Notes under the pieces: model-generated | What the model was told of the DNA's origin: nothing | Databases searched by the model: none | Seen by the model: the letters and a program-made list of their open reading frames with translations, nothing else | Shown: piece after piece, positions 45,901-59,513 of the stretch | How positions within the stretch are numbered: the first letter of the stretch is position 1 | How the letters are laid out: the number at the start of each line of letters is the position of its first letter | Source of the DNA: Rhipicephalus microplus | Taxonomy: Eukaryota > Arthropoda > Arachnida > Ixodida > Ixodidae | Assembly: GCF_043290135.1 (NCBI RefSeq) | Contig: NC_134710.1 | Span: 137,848,155-137,912,154, forward strand | Length of the DNA stretch: 64,000 nucleotides | Direction: 5' to 3' | Position numbers and translations under genes: made by a program

Positions 45901-48533
45901 TGTTATGTGTGTGTGTGTTTGTATGCATCTGTGCGTGCATGTGTATATACAGGGCCGATTTTTCTAAGATAAGCAATTTAGTGGCATCTCGGCGCCATGC
46001 TGCAGTGAAGCTATCTTCACAGGTAAGTTTCTTATAGCAAAATACCTTTACACATTCATTGCGATAGCTTAGAAATCACTGAAACTAAATTAGCGTCGAA
46101 GTGAACTCAGATACTGTAATATTAATGCATGCCCAGACATACCTTACTTTCCCAAATACTTGAACTTGTACAAATAATTGCCTATTCAGCCACCATTTCA
46201 GCCATTGCCAAACAATTTCTATAATTTAAATACACTTTAAACAAGGAAAGTATTCTATGTTTATTAGAAATTTCATTCTTGTTTCATTCACTTTGTCACT
46301 GTTTGCATCTTTAGTGCTGAATCACATATACCAATTAGGTGAAAACAACAAAATGACTAAAAATTTTAGCTAAGCACACCGAAAAACATGGACTGGAAGT
46401 AGACAGTAAGGGTACGAGTAATGTTAGTTTTTTGGTGCGCTTAAGGGCACTGGGTGAGCCCTATATGTCCCATGCATTTTTTTTTCTTTAATTTGAGCTA
46501 CCGTTTTCTCAGTGACAAGAAATATTCATATCTATACATCATTTTCTTTCAAATTTTCTACTCTTTTAAATGAAGCCAACATATTATAATCTAGATAATA
46601 TAAGCATTTGTGAATTTTTTACTAACAAGATCTAACTTTTGAGTTAATTGGCACATATGAAAATTTGTACCACAAATACTGTGAAGTGCATGACTTAAAT
46701 TCTGCTTTGGTAGCTGTGTGCATTTATGCAGAATATAAGAAAAAATAATCAAATGGTTATCTTGGAATACATACGAAATAATGGTACCTAAGTAATATTT
46801 GACATGGTTTTGAGATGATGAAGTGTAAAGTTGGAAAATGGCTGAAAATTGGCTGAAATCGTCTGAATCATTGCCAAGGCCAACTTTTCACTTTGGAGCA
46901 TCTTGTAATGCTTGGCTTGCTTCTCTTGTGAGATGTCGCGCAGCTCTATCTGGAATGTATCGTCGAGTGTACTCAACGTTTTCCAGCAAATTGATTGTAG
47001 TTTGGCCAGGCTTCAATCCTAACTATTCAAAATTTTGGCTTATGTCATACTACCATCATTAAGTGCAAGAATAATATCCAATGTCTCAAATCTAAAGACT
47101 CGGACCCTAAACAAAGACAGCAAAGATGCAGCAACTAAATTCCCATTAACTCAACACTTATACCAGGCCGTTCTCCATTCGGTCTAATTGCATCACAAAT
47201 AATAGTCATGTCTATCAGAGCATACCCATTGTCACCATGCACGTGATTCGCCTCAAAGGACACTGAAAACGTTGAGAGGTTCAACAATGAAGAGCTTGCT
47301 GGTTCAGTGTTCAGCGCCTTAGTACATCACTGACATTTATTCAACTTAGTAAGAGAACTATACAGGTTGCCACAAAATTTACGCTTGCTTAAGACCTTCT
47401 TTACCCCCGCATCTAAGCTTATCGACAAGCATGGCAAACAAAAGGCGTAATAAAGCTAGGAGCTGAAAGTGTTCGAGCCGATGAGTTCCGAAGATTAAGT
47501 GTGAATATAAAGGCATACAGCATCTTCGGGCTGCTTTAGAAGTTACCTGACAATTTTTTATACACAACTGACTCTGGACAAGCAATTTGATTTTCGTACA
47601 AAGTTTTTTTTAGCGAAATAGACCATAAACACAAAGCGCATATGAGGAGCTTGTGCTACGGTGCGTTTTCATTCAATGCTTCCTTTCAGAAAAAGTGGTT
47701 TTTAGCTATAAAAAATGCTGTTTAAGAAAAGCACAAATGCATAAAATATGCACAAAAGAACACTTCCAAAATTGGAAAGAAAAAAAAAAGTTTTTTTCCC
47801 TTCAAATTTTTTCTACCCTGTGCCCTTAACCAAAACTTTCACACATACATTGGTTGTAACAGCTGTCCGAACTCGTGGCAGAAAATGGTGTGCAAGAAAA
47901 AGGAGGGATATGAGTATTGTTAGAAAACCCAATGCAATCCGACGCAGGAACATGCTCTGCATTCTTGATGGATTGTAAAAAAAATTTTTACCCCCTAGTA
48001 CAAGACGAGTGCTCTATCTAAACCAACTGTCCATGATAATATCTTTTGGTGTGTCCTCATGAGAACAAAATTAATGGTGTAAAATCTGTTGGAATTTTAT
48101 GACCATACTGGCAAAGTGTTTCAAGCCCCTAAACTTGTACAAATTCTATTGCTATAAGCAAACAGACACCTCCAGTAAAACCAGATCCTCACAATAGTTC
48201 CAGCAATAGCCATTTAATGAATTAAGAGGCCTGCAGTCTGTTACTCTCAACACCTTTAGTAACATCACCTTGGTCACTTGCTTACGGTGATCTCCTGTGA
48301 ACAGGGGCACCAGAAAGTTGAATCCAAAAATTTACAATAGAAGAGGTTAAATAGAATGAATAGAATGACATAAGAGTCAACGCGATAACGCTTAAGAGTT
48401 CATTTTGCAGAAATTCTGGGCTCGACGTCATTGATTGTAAGAGAAAAATCATCTTCGTGTGACTAAAAAACTAAGCATCTTTGCGTGACTTAAAATTCAA
48501 GAAAGATGCAAATAAAAAATTCTGTGTCTAAGG
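45901..48533. other. Intron segment without recognised features
   Basis: Includes a TG-rich stretch at 45902-45950. No exon, RNA gene or repeat family was recognised in 2.6 kb. Confidence 0.4.
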
Positions 48534-48598
48534 GGGGATCGAACCCAGGTTATTTGCATGGCTAACGGGGGTTCTACCACATAGCCATGCCTCTGCTT
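48534..48598 (-). repeat. tRNA-Gly-like repeat, family C
   Basis: The minus strand reads GCATGGCTATGTGGTAGAAC, TAGCCATGC around the loop position and a perfect GGGTTCGATCCCCCC B box. Layout as at 23366-23432. Not a convincing functional tRNA because the acceptor stem does not close. Confidence 0.6.
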
Positions 48599-48995
48599 GT
48601 GAATACAGTGAAAATGACTTCCTCTGCTTGGAGATACAGTGAAAGTAACTTTCATGCTTTATACACACATGTGTTCTGAATACATGCTTCACCATACAAC
48701 ATGAAATATTGCAGTAATAATGTGTGGTACAAGTGCAGATGATTATCGGGCACCAGAACATGGTATATCATAACGACTTCATAGTTTAAAGCCAGTCACC
48801 CACTACAAAAGGCACACATACTACTGCACCCTTAAGGCCACGTAGTGGGTGCATAGCAAGTTTGAAAAGATTTCATACACGAAGTTTTTGAAGTATGCAC
48901 TTGTAACAGAATATTGCTATCATGTAAAACTTTTATTGGCAAAGCTTAAGCGTCACCCAATTTTTTTTAACCTCAATAACGAGCACCCTACTTAC

Positions 48996-49074
48996 TTTCA
49001 GTGTTGAGAACCAGGAGAGAATTGCTTCGCGAAATTCTTTTTCGGTTTCCCCAAGCTTGACCGGCCGGACATTT
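48996..49074 (-). CDS. Internal exon of the minus-strand split gene
   Basis: The acceptor is CAACTGTGCAG and the donor CTGAAA|GTAAGTAGG, both consensus. One base completes a codon from the upstream exon. Then come 26 codons beginning NVRPVKLGETEKEFREAILS and ending WFSTLK, leaving phase 0, which fits exon 39706-39743. A second frame is also free of stops, but its composition (Arg/Ser/Asn-rich) is less protein-like. The exon suggests a soluble helical protein. The exon immediately upstream, which must leave two bases, was not found; 59514-59602 ends in phase 0. Confidence 0.7.
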
Positions 49075-49451
49075 CTGCACAGTTGTGTACAGAAAAAAAG
49101 AAAAGACATTTTTATTCAGATCTTAGCATAAACACACTGTTGGAAACAAAACTCTAGGCTTGGCTTAGATTCAACAATGTTGTACAAGGAGTCATGTGAA
49201 TAGGGCTGAAAGCTTCTATAAGCTATACCCATTAATTACGTGAGCCTTAATTATTCATTTAAAGTCAATTATACGTCATGTCACGAGCTGGCAGACAAAA
49301 AAAAATGATATCAGCAATTTCACTTTAATTGCCACATAGGTATGTACAGATAACTATTCTCCCGCTTTGGTGTTTTTGGTAAACCACACCACATACGTCT
49401 CAGAAGAATTTCAAAGCATTCTACGAGAAAGCTCAAATATCACAGTCAATA
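49075..49451. other. Intron segment
   Basis: No recognised feature. Confidence 0.4.
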
Positions 49452-49607
49452 CAGTAGAGCCTCTATAGTACATTCCCACGTAATAAAGATTTTCCGGCTC
49501 TTACACTGATCACAAAAACTAAATTAAGCCAATTCGGATCGTACGTTTTCCTGGATCGTATGTTTGTTTCCCGCATTTTTTTTTAAAGTATCAACGAGGT
49601 TCTATTG
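49452..49607. repeat. pogo/Tigger-like MITE, ~156 bp
   Basis: Starts CAGTAGAGCCTCTATAGTAC after a TA. The end, read inverted, is CAATAGAACCTCGTTGATAC. These are imperfect terminal inverted repeats of the pogo style (CAGTAGAnCCTCnnT). A second similar start, CAGTTGAAGATCAATGTAAC, lies at about 49736 without a visible partner. Confidence 0.6.
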
Positions 49608-50214
49608 GATATACCAAGCATTATTATCCTTAATTTGTCTGCTACAATAATGCCTAAAATAGATATTTTGCACTAGTTAACATGCTTGCAATTTTTTTCT
49701 CCAGAAGTCCTGAGACTGTAAAGGGAAATGAAATACAGTTGAAGATCAATGTAACAAAACTACAACTGTGCTCGAATTATTTTGTTAAATCAGAAAGCTT
49801 GTAAAATTGACAACAGAATTGTTTGGTCCTTCGATATTTTAAATTTTAGTTTACTGATACCCAAAAGCTACGACAGCATTGTTGCCGCTAACCCACGCCT
49901 GCATCACTAGGGCAGTGTGAGTGCGGCTAAGGACTTGGTGCCCCCTATGTCCGGGCTATGCAGGCCTGATAGATGATCACGTGAAGGTATGACAGAGTAC
50001 CGATATACAAAGATGCAAAGAACAAATGCAGAGAGTATGTGTACAGACCGAGTGAGAAAGAAGCAAAGAGTTAATCAGTGCTATGTGTGACATAAACCAT
50101 GAAATAACGGGGTGGAAAAAAAAACACTCCCCTAGCAACATCCAGAATGTAAGAGTGCTACGGACTCCAGGGTCTGTTGTTACGCGCTTGGTTGCAGCGT
50201 GAATCATCACCAAA
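49608..50214. other. Interval with a pogo-like start
   Basis: Apart from CAGTTGAAGATCAATG near 49736, nothing is recognised. Confidence 0.4.
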
Positions 50215-50930
50215 TTAAAGGGACACTAAAGACAACTATTAGGTTGATGTGGATTGCTGAAATAGCCGTCCAAAAACCTTGTAGTGCTTCTTTTGTGACA
50301 ACCAAATGCTTATTTTGAATTAAGACCATGCTTTAGTGGTCTGCATCGCTTTCGCACACTTCAAGTTACCCACCTCGAAATGAAAACTTTCATGCCATTG
50401 TTGCCGTGTGCAACACTGCCCGATTTTACTGTGCGGCCGCCGATGCTAGCAGCAGCAGAGCAATAGTAGCAGGAGCCACAGCAGCAACAACAGCCATTGA
50501 ACAATGGCCTCCGAGATGGCAGGCATGCTTGGTTCAACTGGGCACCGCTATATGGCACGACCTATCCACTTTAACCAGTCGAAAATTGAACTTTGGAACT
50601 ACTAGCGCCATTTCCCACAGTAACGTCCGGCGCTTTTATTCTAAAATCAGACAGAAACGAATAAGCAGCATTTTATTACGTTTCTTGATGTATGGAAGCT
50701 TCATTGTTTAGTACAGCTGGTTACATTATTAGTGATTAATTGTAGACGGTAACTCTGACGTATGGAACCATTTTACAATGTCCTACTTGTGGCCCATGTG
50801 TTCTCATGCATTTTAATTTATTTCTCGGTAAGTAGGGCACTGTTGTTAATAGTATTGTCGTTTTGGACGTCCTCATGCATTGTGCTTTCTCTCTGACATG
50901 AAGTGTTATTTGCCTTTAGTGTCCCTTTAA
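50215..50930 (+). repeat. TTAA-flanked MITE, 708 bp interior
   Basis: TTAA at 50215-50218 and 50927-50930. The left end reads AGGGACACTAAAGACAACTA, the inverted right end AGGGACACTAAAGGCAAATA. The interior is non-coding; a GC-richer part with CAGCAG triplets lies at 50440-50500. A partial relative is at 15640-15934. Confidence 0.85.
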
Positions 50931-53900
50931 AGCTATTACCGTGACTAGGGTGCCTCGATGTTTTCATATGATAGGTTTAGAAGTAATGTTTCACGAAAAT
51001 TTCTTTAAATCGCATTAGGTGGCTCAGTTCATTATTACAGGAAGACAAGAACATTGAACCTTGTGGGCATTATAGCTGAGTATTGGAAATTTTTTTTGTT
51101 AGAGTGGAAATTTCTTAAAATCTGGTTTTATTATATGAAGCTTGAACTGTACTGGTAAGACCACATTTCACTTGCTTTTTGATTGGAATAAATATTGTAA
51201 CCAAGATGTGAACAGTTCCTTCGTGAGGTGCACTTAAATTTCGAAAATATGAAAATGGAGAGAAACGGGTTTTCGCGGTAAAAAATTATATATTTTTCTA
51301 AGCAAACAAAATCACTTTTCCCCAAGCTAACTAGCAAATTCTTTGAAGTCTGAAACCGGCAGCTGGAATAAAATTTGTTAAAGTAGAGCATGGTTACCAA
51401 AATTTTGTGTCCATTCTGATGTGGGCAAACCACCTATCTTTTGTGATAGGTGGCAAATAATGTCTGATTGTGCAAACCAAATAAGCAGCTGCACAAAATA
51501 ACTATCACACTATATGCTTGTCTTACAACTTTAACTAAAGTTTCATGCATCTCATAATACAAACAAAGAACTGATGTCAGGTGTGTGAGAAACAAAGTTC
51601 TGTGTTCAGTCACAACATTTGTACCCCGCACATATATTATGTAAAGCTGTAATGCAATAAAATGCAACTAATTGTATTTTAAATATAATTTTAATGTAGG
51701 CTTGCAAGAGCAGGTTTATTGAATACTATGTGGAGGGAGGAACCTCCATACACATAAGGAAAACATGCATTGCAGAGCAAAACATTCTAATTACTAAATG
51801 AACATTTTTCTTATCAACCATTATTATTCTTATCATTATTTAGTCTTTACATTTCAGTGCATGAGCATAGTTTGAAGCAGACATTATATCTTTGGTAAGA
51901 TGGTCATTTTTTCTGTGTTCTGAAAACAGCATATTGGCGATGAGGTTCCAATTCATGCAGATTCCTGGCAGTTCCTCTGCACTACACCTTCCAGCACTGC
52001 CCCCCCTCCACCATAGTTGTGAAGATTGGCAAGCTATATTATTTAAATGTGTTGCATTGCCGCTGCATTTGGCGGCGACTTGACAAAATGGAGGGCTGCA
52101 CTGACATACAGCATGTGTATTATCTCTTCATCTTAGCTACAAGTCTAAAATAAGTTAAATATGAATCTTCATATTCACAACTTGTTAGATAGCTGTAACA
52201 CATTTATATCCTTCTTGATGTAGTCCCTTTAAAGTAAGTGGCGACTTCCATGTGGCTTTGAGTATCAAGCTAATCAAGTGCGACTGAACAGCAGCCCAAT
52301 GTGATGATTGTCTTGAACAGACAGAAGAGGCGGCTAGTTTTTGATGAGCAAACACTGTTGCCATCATAAATACCACTGTGAATGATGTTTCACTTGTGTT
52401 TTCATCAGAATATTTATGGGAAGCAAGGACATTGAATGAATTAAACCATTATTTCAGAGAAGAGGTCAGCTCTCAGCAGCAGTATGGGATTATGTGGGGA
52501 AGGAGTCAAGATTGAGGTGTAAAGAGATTGTTGGATGAACAGCATTAGCATTTTACTAATATCAGCCCTTGCTACTTCATTGTGTACATATTACTGTGTT
52601 TGCTTTGGTAAAGCTTTAATACAGTTTAATGTCCAGTTCCTTTTACACAACTTAAAATAGGCCATTTTGACTAGCATAACTTGTTAGTACTTTTTGTGCT
52701 TCACCTATTATACATCACCTTAGGTTATGACATCTTTGCGTAGCAGGTGTTGGATATTTGATCTCCTTTGCAAGAAAGCTGAGTGGCTCCAAATGTGGCA
52801 TTCCTGCTCTGCATAACTTCTGACAGTCAGGGCATCGAGAAGTGTGTGGATTCACATGCCTGGCTCCAATATATTTGCTTAGTACAGTCTGTTTCACACT
52901 TGGGAAAAATCTCATGGTATCGCGATGCGACCAGTGCTGCACTTGCATGCTGGCAGCAGCTCGCGCGTGCACAGGCGCTTGAGGAGCGTGGTGTTGAACC
53001 GCATCGTCTGCGATGGCGGTGAATGCTGGCCACATTGTTGGGCAGCCTGTTGCACTCATCGTTGCTACAAAAACTAGGCTGATATTCTGAACTAAACATT
53101 GTGCGATGCCAACCTATCAGTCTTCATAGGCGATTATGGGGTTCTGGAAACAGTGTTTGACATCATACGTTCTTTGCTCATCTGAAACGCAGAGGCACTG
53201 AGTGCATTCTTGCATATTTGTTCTTTTGTGTGTGCACTGCAGTGCAGTAGACTACAACGGGGAAGACCATAATGAGCACTTAGCATGTGTGGTATTTATT
53301 TCACACTAAGAAAAAAGGAAGCATTCTATAGCCACTGCCAGGCATCTATGCTAGGTCAACATAATAAGAGAAATGAGAAAGAGTTCAGGAATTTTGTAGG
53401 TCAAGATAATCACCTGAATGTGCTTCTTCTTGATAGCATTTCATTACATGAGGCAGCACTCACTCACTGGCGCTGAAATGCACGTGTGAAGCTTCCAACT
53501 ACACTTCATACCCCGTAATGTCCCCAGCGGCACTGATGACAGGGCCAAATTGGATGGCAGTGACGGGATGAAATGCCAACACATGTTGGCATTGCTGATA
53601 ACGTGTTTCAATTGTTCAGCAATATGCCCCTCAAGCGTCTGCGCAAGCGCCAGCTGCTTCTGGCGCATGAATGCCGCGCTGGCTACATCATGGCTGCATC
53701 GTGATGACATGTGCTAAGAAATTTCCCTAAAGTCTGGAACAGGCTGAACATGTGATGTATGCTGCATTGGTCATAACTTTGCTCATATAAACACTTCTGC
53801 TGGTGAGGAGACTTTTTCACGACTGTGATGCATCAATGCTCTGCTAGGAGCCTACAACCCACAATTTTAGGTAGGAACTTAGGACTACTAGGTTTGTTGA

Positions 53901-55570
53901 ATGAGGTTTGGGGTGTTACATGAGAAATCAAGGCCATCCACTCATGCGGAGACCACATAAGTGGATTTGGTTACCTCGTCCGTGCCTGCGTGTGCTGGTG
54001 TCTACAGAATTTCTACAATGATTTCACAGTCTTGCAATCTATTTCACTTTTTTTTTATTAATATCACTGGTCAACCCATATTCACAATTGTGGGTGCTGT
54101 AAATTGGGCAACCACTTAATATGAATCCGTCACTAGTGAAAGCTATTTCAAGGACTCTCGTGTACAATGTTTTCTGTGTCTATTGGAATAGTGTTGACAG
54201 CTCCCCATACGGCAAACGGCTCTGCATGTAAGGGTGCACCATCGCAAATTTAGAAAGTGTGATAGCCAAATGGCAAGGTTGCCAAAAGACTACGAAATGT
54301 AACAGTGTTAACAATCACTAGAATTGTCTAAATATTGCTGTCATAAATATTACATGCATATTATGTCACTGCTATGTATAAAATCATTTTTGCAAACACT
54401 AGGTAGGAATGACGAAATGGATGTACTTTAAATATACCAATTTCTGCGGTTGAGAAGCTGTAAACAAGCTTATCTATTCAGATGCATAAAGTAGAAGCTC
54501 AAGCATTTTCTTTTACAAGAGGGACCATTGCCAAAAGATGATACTTTTAGCCCTATTTTATGATATGTCATGTAAATGTGCTCCTGGTAGGCAGTCCTTA
54601 GTCCAAAGACAATTGCAATGTTTCTTTCTGACAGTAAGCCTGTACTTGTTGCTTATCAGAGGCGCTGACCTCAGATAAGCGACAAGTTGCTGTGTCTCGC
54701 ATTCAACTTAGTGATGTTGACCAAATCAGGGAAATACAATCAGTTAATCATGCACACTTGCATGGTGAATGACAAACCTGTTTTGCAAAGGAATTCCTTA
54801 TTTCGGATTTCTTTAAGGTTGTACCGAAACAAAGCTCCTAAAATTCTCTCCTTTTGCTTATCTACTTACGGTTAGCTAAATTTCATACAATGTCTTTTGC
54901 TCATGCATGTTTATGTCATGAACACAAGTACTAGATTATTTATTTCATACTTCAATGACCCCCTCCCCTCCAAGAGGGCTTTACATGAAGGTGTGGGCAA
55001 AGAAGATATAAAGAATAATTCTACAGCTTTTTAAAATTTGTGCGTGTTGAAATAGTCATCGATGTTTTATTGGCTTCCAAGTACCCTGTATAAAAAAATA
55101 AAAATTTGATCAAGAGGAGTTTTAATAATACAAATAATGCTGGCCGAATTTCAGTGGAAGAGAACACTAGAAGTCCATGTACTGAGCACATTGCCCTGTG
55201 AAAGTGGGCAGCAGGAGCAGAGGAGAGGTCCTCATCATCAGCTTCCCCAAAAGAGTGAGCTGGATCAGGATCAGTTGAACATCTTGCCTACGTGGTGCCC
55301 TGGTACAGAAGACCACCACCTCACCTAGAACAGTTTCCCAGATGAAGCACACCATTGGATAATTAACAGCAGCATCTTAACATCTGGTTCTCTAGTTTTG
55401 TCACCAATATGAATACGATAATAAAATTTAGCTTGCAGTAGTCATGTATCATAATGATATCATAAACTAGTTTTGGGGAATGTTATAGTATTTGAGTTAA
55501 AACACTTGATAGACTAGGCTACGATTTCCGAATTAATTGGACACATGTTTTTCAATGTTTTCCCAGAATG
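50931..55570. other. Intron-scale interval with unassigned coding-like stretches
   Basis: Two minus-strand stretches look more protein-like than their surroundings. At 53059-52715 there is an Ala/His-rich frame with CPDCQKLC. At 53700-53500 a frame contains MRQKQLALAQTLEGHIAEQL. Neither has convincing splice sites or a known motif. They may be relics of one mobile element. At 55137-55328 a plus-strand frame (KRTLEVHVLSTLPCE) is also unassigned. The rest shows no recognisable feature. Confidence 0.3.
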
Positions 55571-55574
55571 AATT

Positions 55575-55735
55575 AAAAAATACAACTTGCATCCTGCAGA
55601 GACTAAACCTGCAACCTTCGTATCAAAACATGGCAAGTTTAGTCAAAGTTGCAGGTCCAGTTCCTACCATATGCAAGTTGTGTTTTTCTTTAGTCCGCTT
55701 TACATTCTTCACATATATATATATATATAATTATT
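55575..55735. repeat. Two family B ends in inverted arrangement, plus (TA)n
   Basis: CAACTTGCATCCTGCAGAG...ACCTGCAACCTT (minus-strand copy) faces GTTGCAGGTCCAGTTCCTAC...GCAAGTTGTG (plus-strand copy with a B box). The latter continues with the family tail (TTTTCTTTAGTCCGCTTTAC, then ATTCTTCACAT) and a (TA)n run at 55713-55728. Confidence 0.55.
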
Positions 55736-55954
55736 ACTACAATGCACTTAGAGGAGTGCCGACAAAAAATTTTGACGGCGAGATGAGTGAGATCTATTTG
55801 TCTAGAAACACATACAACATCTACGAAATGTTAAGGGCAAATATAGCCTAAAATATGTTCAAAATCAATTCTAAAGTGCGTGCCACATGGCTGAAGGTGT
55901 GGAGACCCTTGCAACAACACCAACGCGATCAAAGCCCACGTCACAATATTGCAT

Positions 55955-56185
55955 TGGACCCCTGACAGTGGTATAGTGGCTAAGGCATTCGGCGACTGGG
56001 TCGCAGTATAGAATCCCGGCCGCGGTGAGTGCATTATTGATGGAGGTGAAAATGCTTGAGGCCCGTGTACGTACACTCAGGCGCATGTTAAAGAACACCA
56101 GGTAGTCGAAATTTCCGGAGCCCTCCACTACAGCGTCTCTCGTAATCATACGGTGGTTTTGAGATGTGAAACACCAACGATTATC
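55955..56185 (+). repeat. Ruka-like SINE, diverged full-length copy
   Basis: The head has GTGGTATAGTGGCTAAGGCA and a weak B box (GTATAGAATCCCGG). The body has TTTCCGGAGCCCTCCACTAC and GGTGGTTTTGAGATG. An extra ACGTACACTC after GGCCCGTGT marks this copy. No clear target duplication. Confidence 0.8.
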
Positions 56186-57082
56186 ATTTATATTAAGTTT
56201 GTGTTGGCTGGTTGTTGGCACAAGCCTTCCATTCATGCTACCTGCACTTTCCTCCTCCGTGCCTGTGGCTTCACATGTGATTGCTATTAGTGCGGCACCC
56301 GCTAGCGCCTACTCTTGCATGTGTGGCTACGTCACAGTTTTGTGAGGTCACGTGGTAAGCTGTGTTTACCTTGGTACCGGAGCTGCCCCTGCCCGGCTCG
56401 GTGCTCTTTGAAACCGAAACAGGGCGTACTAAAAGATTTTCTAAATAAGTAGTCATCGCACACTCGTGCCAACGAGGTTTCCAGCTGTGATAAGTGGGTC
56501 ATAAGCTACTTATTGAAAAAAAAAAGCAGCAAAATTTTTGTGTCAGCTTTCTAAAACAGTGAAGGTAATTTCTCCTGTACCTTCCTTGCTTTCATTGAGT
56601 GTTGTTTTTATTAGGGTACTTGTCATAAGTATTCTACAAGAGCTTTAAACTGTTAATGTTGTTCTCACAGATGTTCCTTTCTTTGCAACACTTTTGTAAA
56701 GTGTTGTCAGCATCCAAGTAAATTCATATAGCCTGACACCAGGTGCAATTCCGCCATGTGAGATTACATCTGTTAACAAGACAACTTGGTTGTGATAACT
56801 GTATAGAAGATATTCACATAAAGTCATCCACAAGAAGCACTAGTGCCACAGCCACCGTAATTGTGGTCACGTGCAGTCGTCATCTTAATACCACAACCAA
56901 GGTTCTTGGCCTGAGTATATTATTTTGAGTTTTGTTGCTTCATCATTTAACAAAACATTAAAGTTTCATATGTCAGATCACTGAACGACGGATATTTTGG
57001 CCAGATCTGGGCACTCACTGGTCCCACTTGGTAGATGAGCTCAGTGAATACTCTATAGGATCTTGCAGCACATTTCAAGCAC
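56186..57082. other. Gene-free interval
   Basis: Contains an A run at 56516-56526. No supported feature. Confidence 0.4.
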
Positions 57083-57130
57083 TGAAGTGGCTCTGTAGCA
57101 GAATGCTCGAGTGCCCGGGTTCGATTTTGG
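57083..57130 (+). repeat. tRNA-Gly-like repeat fragment, family C
   Basis: AGTGGCTCTGTAGCAGAATG followed by GTGCCCGGGTTCGATT gives A-box- and B-box-like parts with a shortened anticodon arm. It is the only plus-strand member seen. Confidence 0.45.
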
Positions 57131-57242
57131 CTTCAACCCTGCCCATTCTCATTTATTATTATTTTTATTAACCTCACCAAGGTCAAATGGATTTTCATTG
57201 CAAACATTTTTCAAGGCAAACCTTATGTGTCACAAGGGGCGC

Positions 57243-57928
57243 TCAAAGAGGCCCTCCAACACTTTTGAAGCACCTATTTTTTGTATGTGTTTTGCATAGA
57301 CCGATGGCCGGGGATAATTTTAGCATAGGTCCAAGCACCCATATAAAATCATTTAGTATTTTAATCGTGCAATAATGTCACCTCATTGCTGCCGACCGCG
57401 TCGGCGCACAGTGGCACTAGCTAGAGCTACACGGGCGGAAATGACGACGATGAGCGCAGCCTATCACAGGACGCGTAAAGCCTCGCTTCGAACCAAAGGG
57501 CCTACTCGAGTTCTGACAAGTCGGGGAGGCTCATTTCAACCAGCCTCACCCAGCTGTTCGATGGAGTATAGAAAACGGCGTGGTCATGACACCATGTTGC
57601 CTGTTGCTACAACAACGTCATAAACACATTTGACTGAACAGGCAACAATGGTGTACGAGCTTCCTCTACGTAAAATCTTTCAACCCATGTCATTGGAGGC
57701 CCCCTGCAACGTCACAGCAGAGAGTGAAATGTGGTCATGTCACCCCGCGATATTCGAGTTGAGGGTAGGCATTTTTTTCTTGTATTTTGAATTTTTTAAA
57801 ATTGAATAACTTTGTACTGCATGCCGCTCTCACTGCCGTTCTTGCTGCACTAATTTGTCTGTGCGTCAGTCTATGCAGTCCACGAGTAAAAAAATGAGGT
57901 GTTGGAAAGTGTTAGAGGACCCCTTTAA
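57243..57928. repeat. TTAA-type MITE, ~680 bp
   Basis: The left end TCAAAGAGGCCCTCCAACAC and the inverted right end TTAAAGGGGTCCTCTAACAC match over about 30 bp, continuing CTTTTGAAGCACC against TTTCCAACACC. The left TTAA has mutated to TCAA. The GC-rich interior at 57400-57600 gives accidental open frames. Confidence 0.72.
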
Positions 57929-59513
57929 GGCTTTCATCTAAATAAACACATAATTCAAGCAACTGTTAGTGCAGCCATAAGCCAGGCACAACACATTAGC
58001 CCACGGCTTCACCACAGTCAATTAGTGAGCAGGTTTAACAGGCTGCACTTATAGATGGCATACTTTGATGTCACTGAAACCGCCGTGTTGAGACAGAAGT
58101 ATGTGAAGACACATTACTTGCATTTCACATAAAAGTGGTTATGAAACGTTTTCAGAAAAGCTTTAACTGCTTATGTATTCAGAATCGTGGCCGTCCATTC
58201 ACAACTATACCTCGACTAAGTTCATTTAATTGTTACATTCAATTCCCAGCTCACGTTGCTTTAGGTCGGCCAATGAAAAGTCTCTGTCATCGACAAAACA
58301 CGGCGACTCAGTGACGTTTGCCGAGCCATAGTTGACGGAGGTTCGTGGCATCACATTGTCTCGATTGCAGCGCCACAAAGTAGTCACGAACGTTGTTTCC
58401 ACTTTGATAAGTTGTGCGGTACTGTATGACGACACATGCGGTATGCATACTGAGGGCGAAGCCACCCAAAACACGCCACAGAACGCAACCAGCACGGAAA
58501 AAACTCAGACGCGGCACAAAGCGAGCGAAGGCAACACGTGACAGAGCATGGACGTACTTGAAAGCAGAACTAAGCAGATCACTCGCTGCACTTCCATGGT
58601 ATACACAGCTGAGAGCACGAGAACTGCTGTTATTTTTTTTTGTATATTTCCTAGGTTCTTAAAGAATCTATCATTTCAGAACAAACGAAAGCTACTGCTG
58701 TGTTTATAATTTCTCTTACCATGACGTTTCACTGACATCACATGTTAAGAGTCTATGGTGGTAGGCAAGGCCCCGTGGACGTTTAGGAGACCGAAAAATT
58801 CAGAGGTGCGTGATTAATTATAGAGAAATGATTTGGAATCTGCATGTCTCATCTCTATTGAAGCAGGGTAATTTATCGCCGGGCACCTTCATTTTCGCTT
58901 CACGACCATTTTAGTGCCATCAAAACATCCCATGCAGGTTCTGTAGTTGGGCATGCAGACGTTCCGGCCACATCCTCTTCACAGTGACGCCACTCGTTCG
59001 CTATTAAAGGCTCAATCGTGGAGTGTCAATACATTCAGAAGCTGCATCTATTATGTCGCGGGCGAGCTATCTATTGGCTGACACCCTAACCACAATGAAA
59101 CGTTTCCTATTAATTTTAGACCTAATGCTAGACACTTCGTTTCCAAATATGGGTTTGGTTAGGTTACACTGTATACAATTACGTGCATCAGCTGCTCGTG
59201 TTTCCCCACTTAAATCAAGCGAGGCATCTCTAGAAATGTTTCCAACTCAGTGGCACCAAAACTACGCAGCTGAACAAGGAGTACCGCCTGTAGTGAGAAT
59301 AATGTTCGTCGGCAAATTTACGCTTACCATAACTGGTTCAGCTTCAAAAAATGATTACGCATTCGTCTACGATGACAGTGAAACGGAATTATGCGATATC
59401 GGCACGAAATTCCAACGTGGTGAAGCACGTTGGCCGGCACACATGCACGACAATGCAGCTGCTTTCCTACCGATGCATATTTAGCGGAACAAAACTATGA
59501 AGTAGTTTCTTAC
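57929..59513. other. Interval with possible Harbinger-like remnants
   Basis: On the minus strand near 58945-58895 the frame reads MGCFDGTKMVVKRK, resembling the first catalytic Asp region of Harbinger transposases (IGxxDGTxxxI). On the plus strand at 58360-58440 HKVVTNVVSTLISCAVLYDD resembles the end of such proteins. The two lie on opposite strands, so a single element is not shown. An 89-codon minus-strand frame (58495-58226) has a hydrophobic start but no other support. Confidence 0.2.

Noticed and set aside
57375..57623. 82-codon Arg/Thr-rich frame
   Set aside because: It lies in the GC-rich interior of a MITE.
58226..58495. 89-codon minus-strand frame with hydrophobic start, as a secreted peptide
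   Set aside because: No promoter or splice evidence; the opposite strand has transposase-like text, so it is more likely a shadow.
58870..59480. 153-codon plus-strand frame at 59023-59484 as a gene
   Set aside because: No motif or splice support; the minus strand of the same region has faint transposase-like text.
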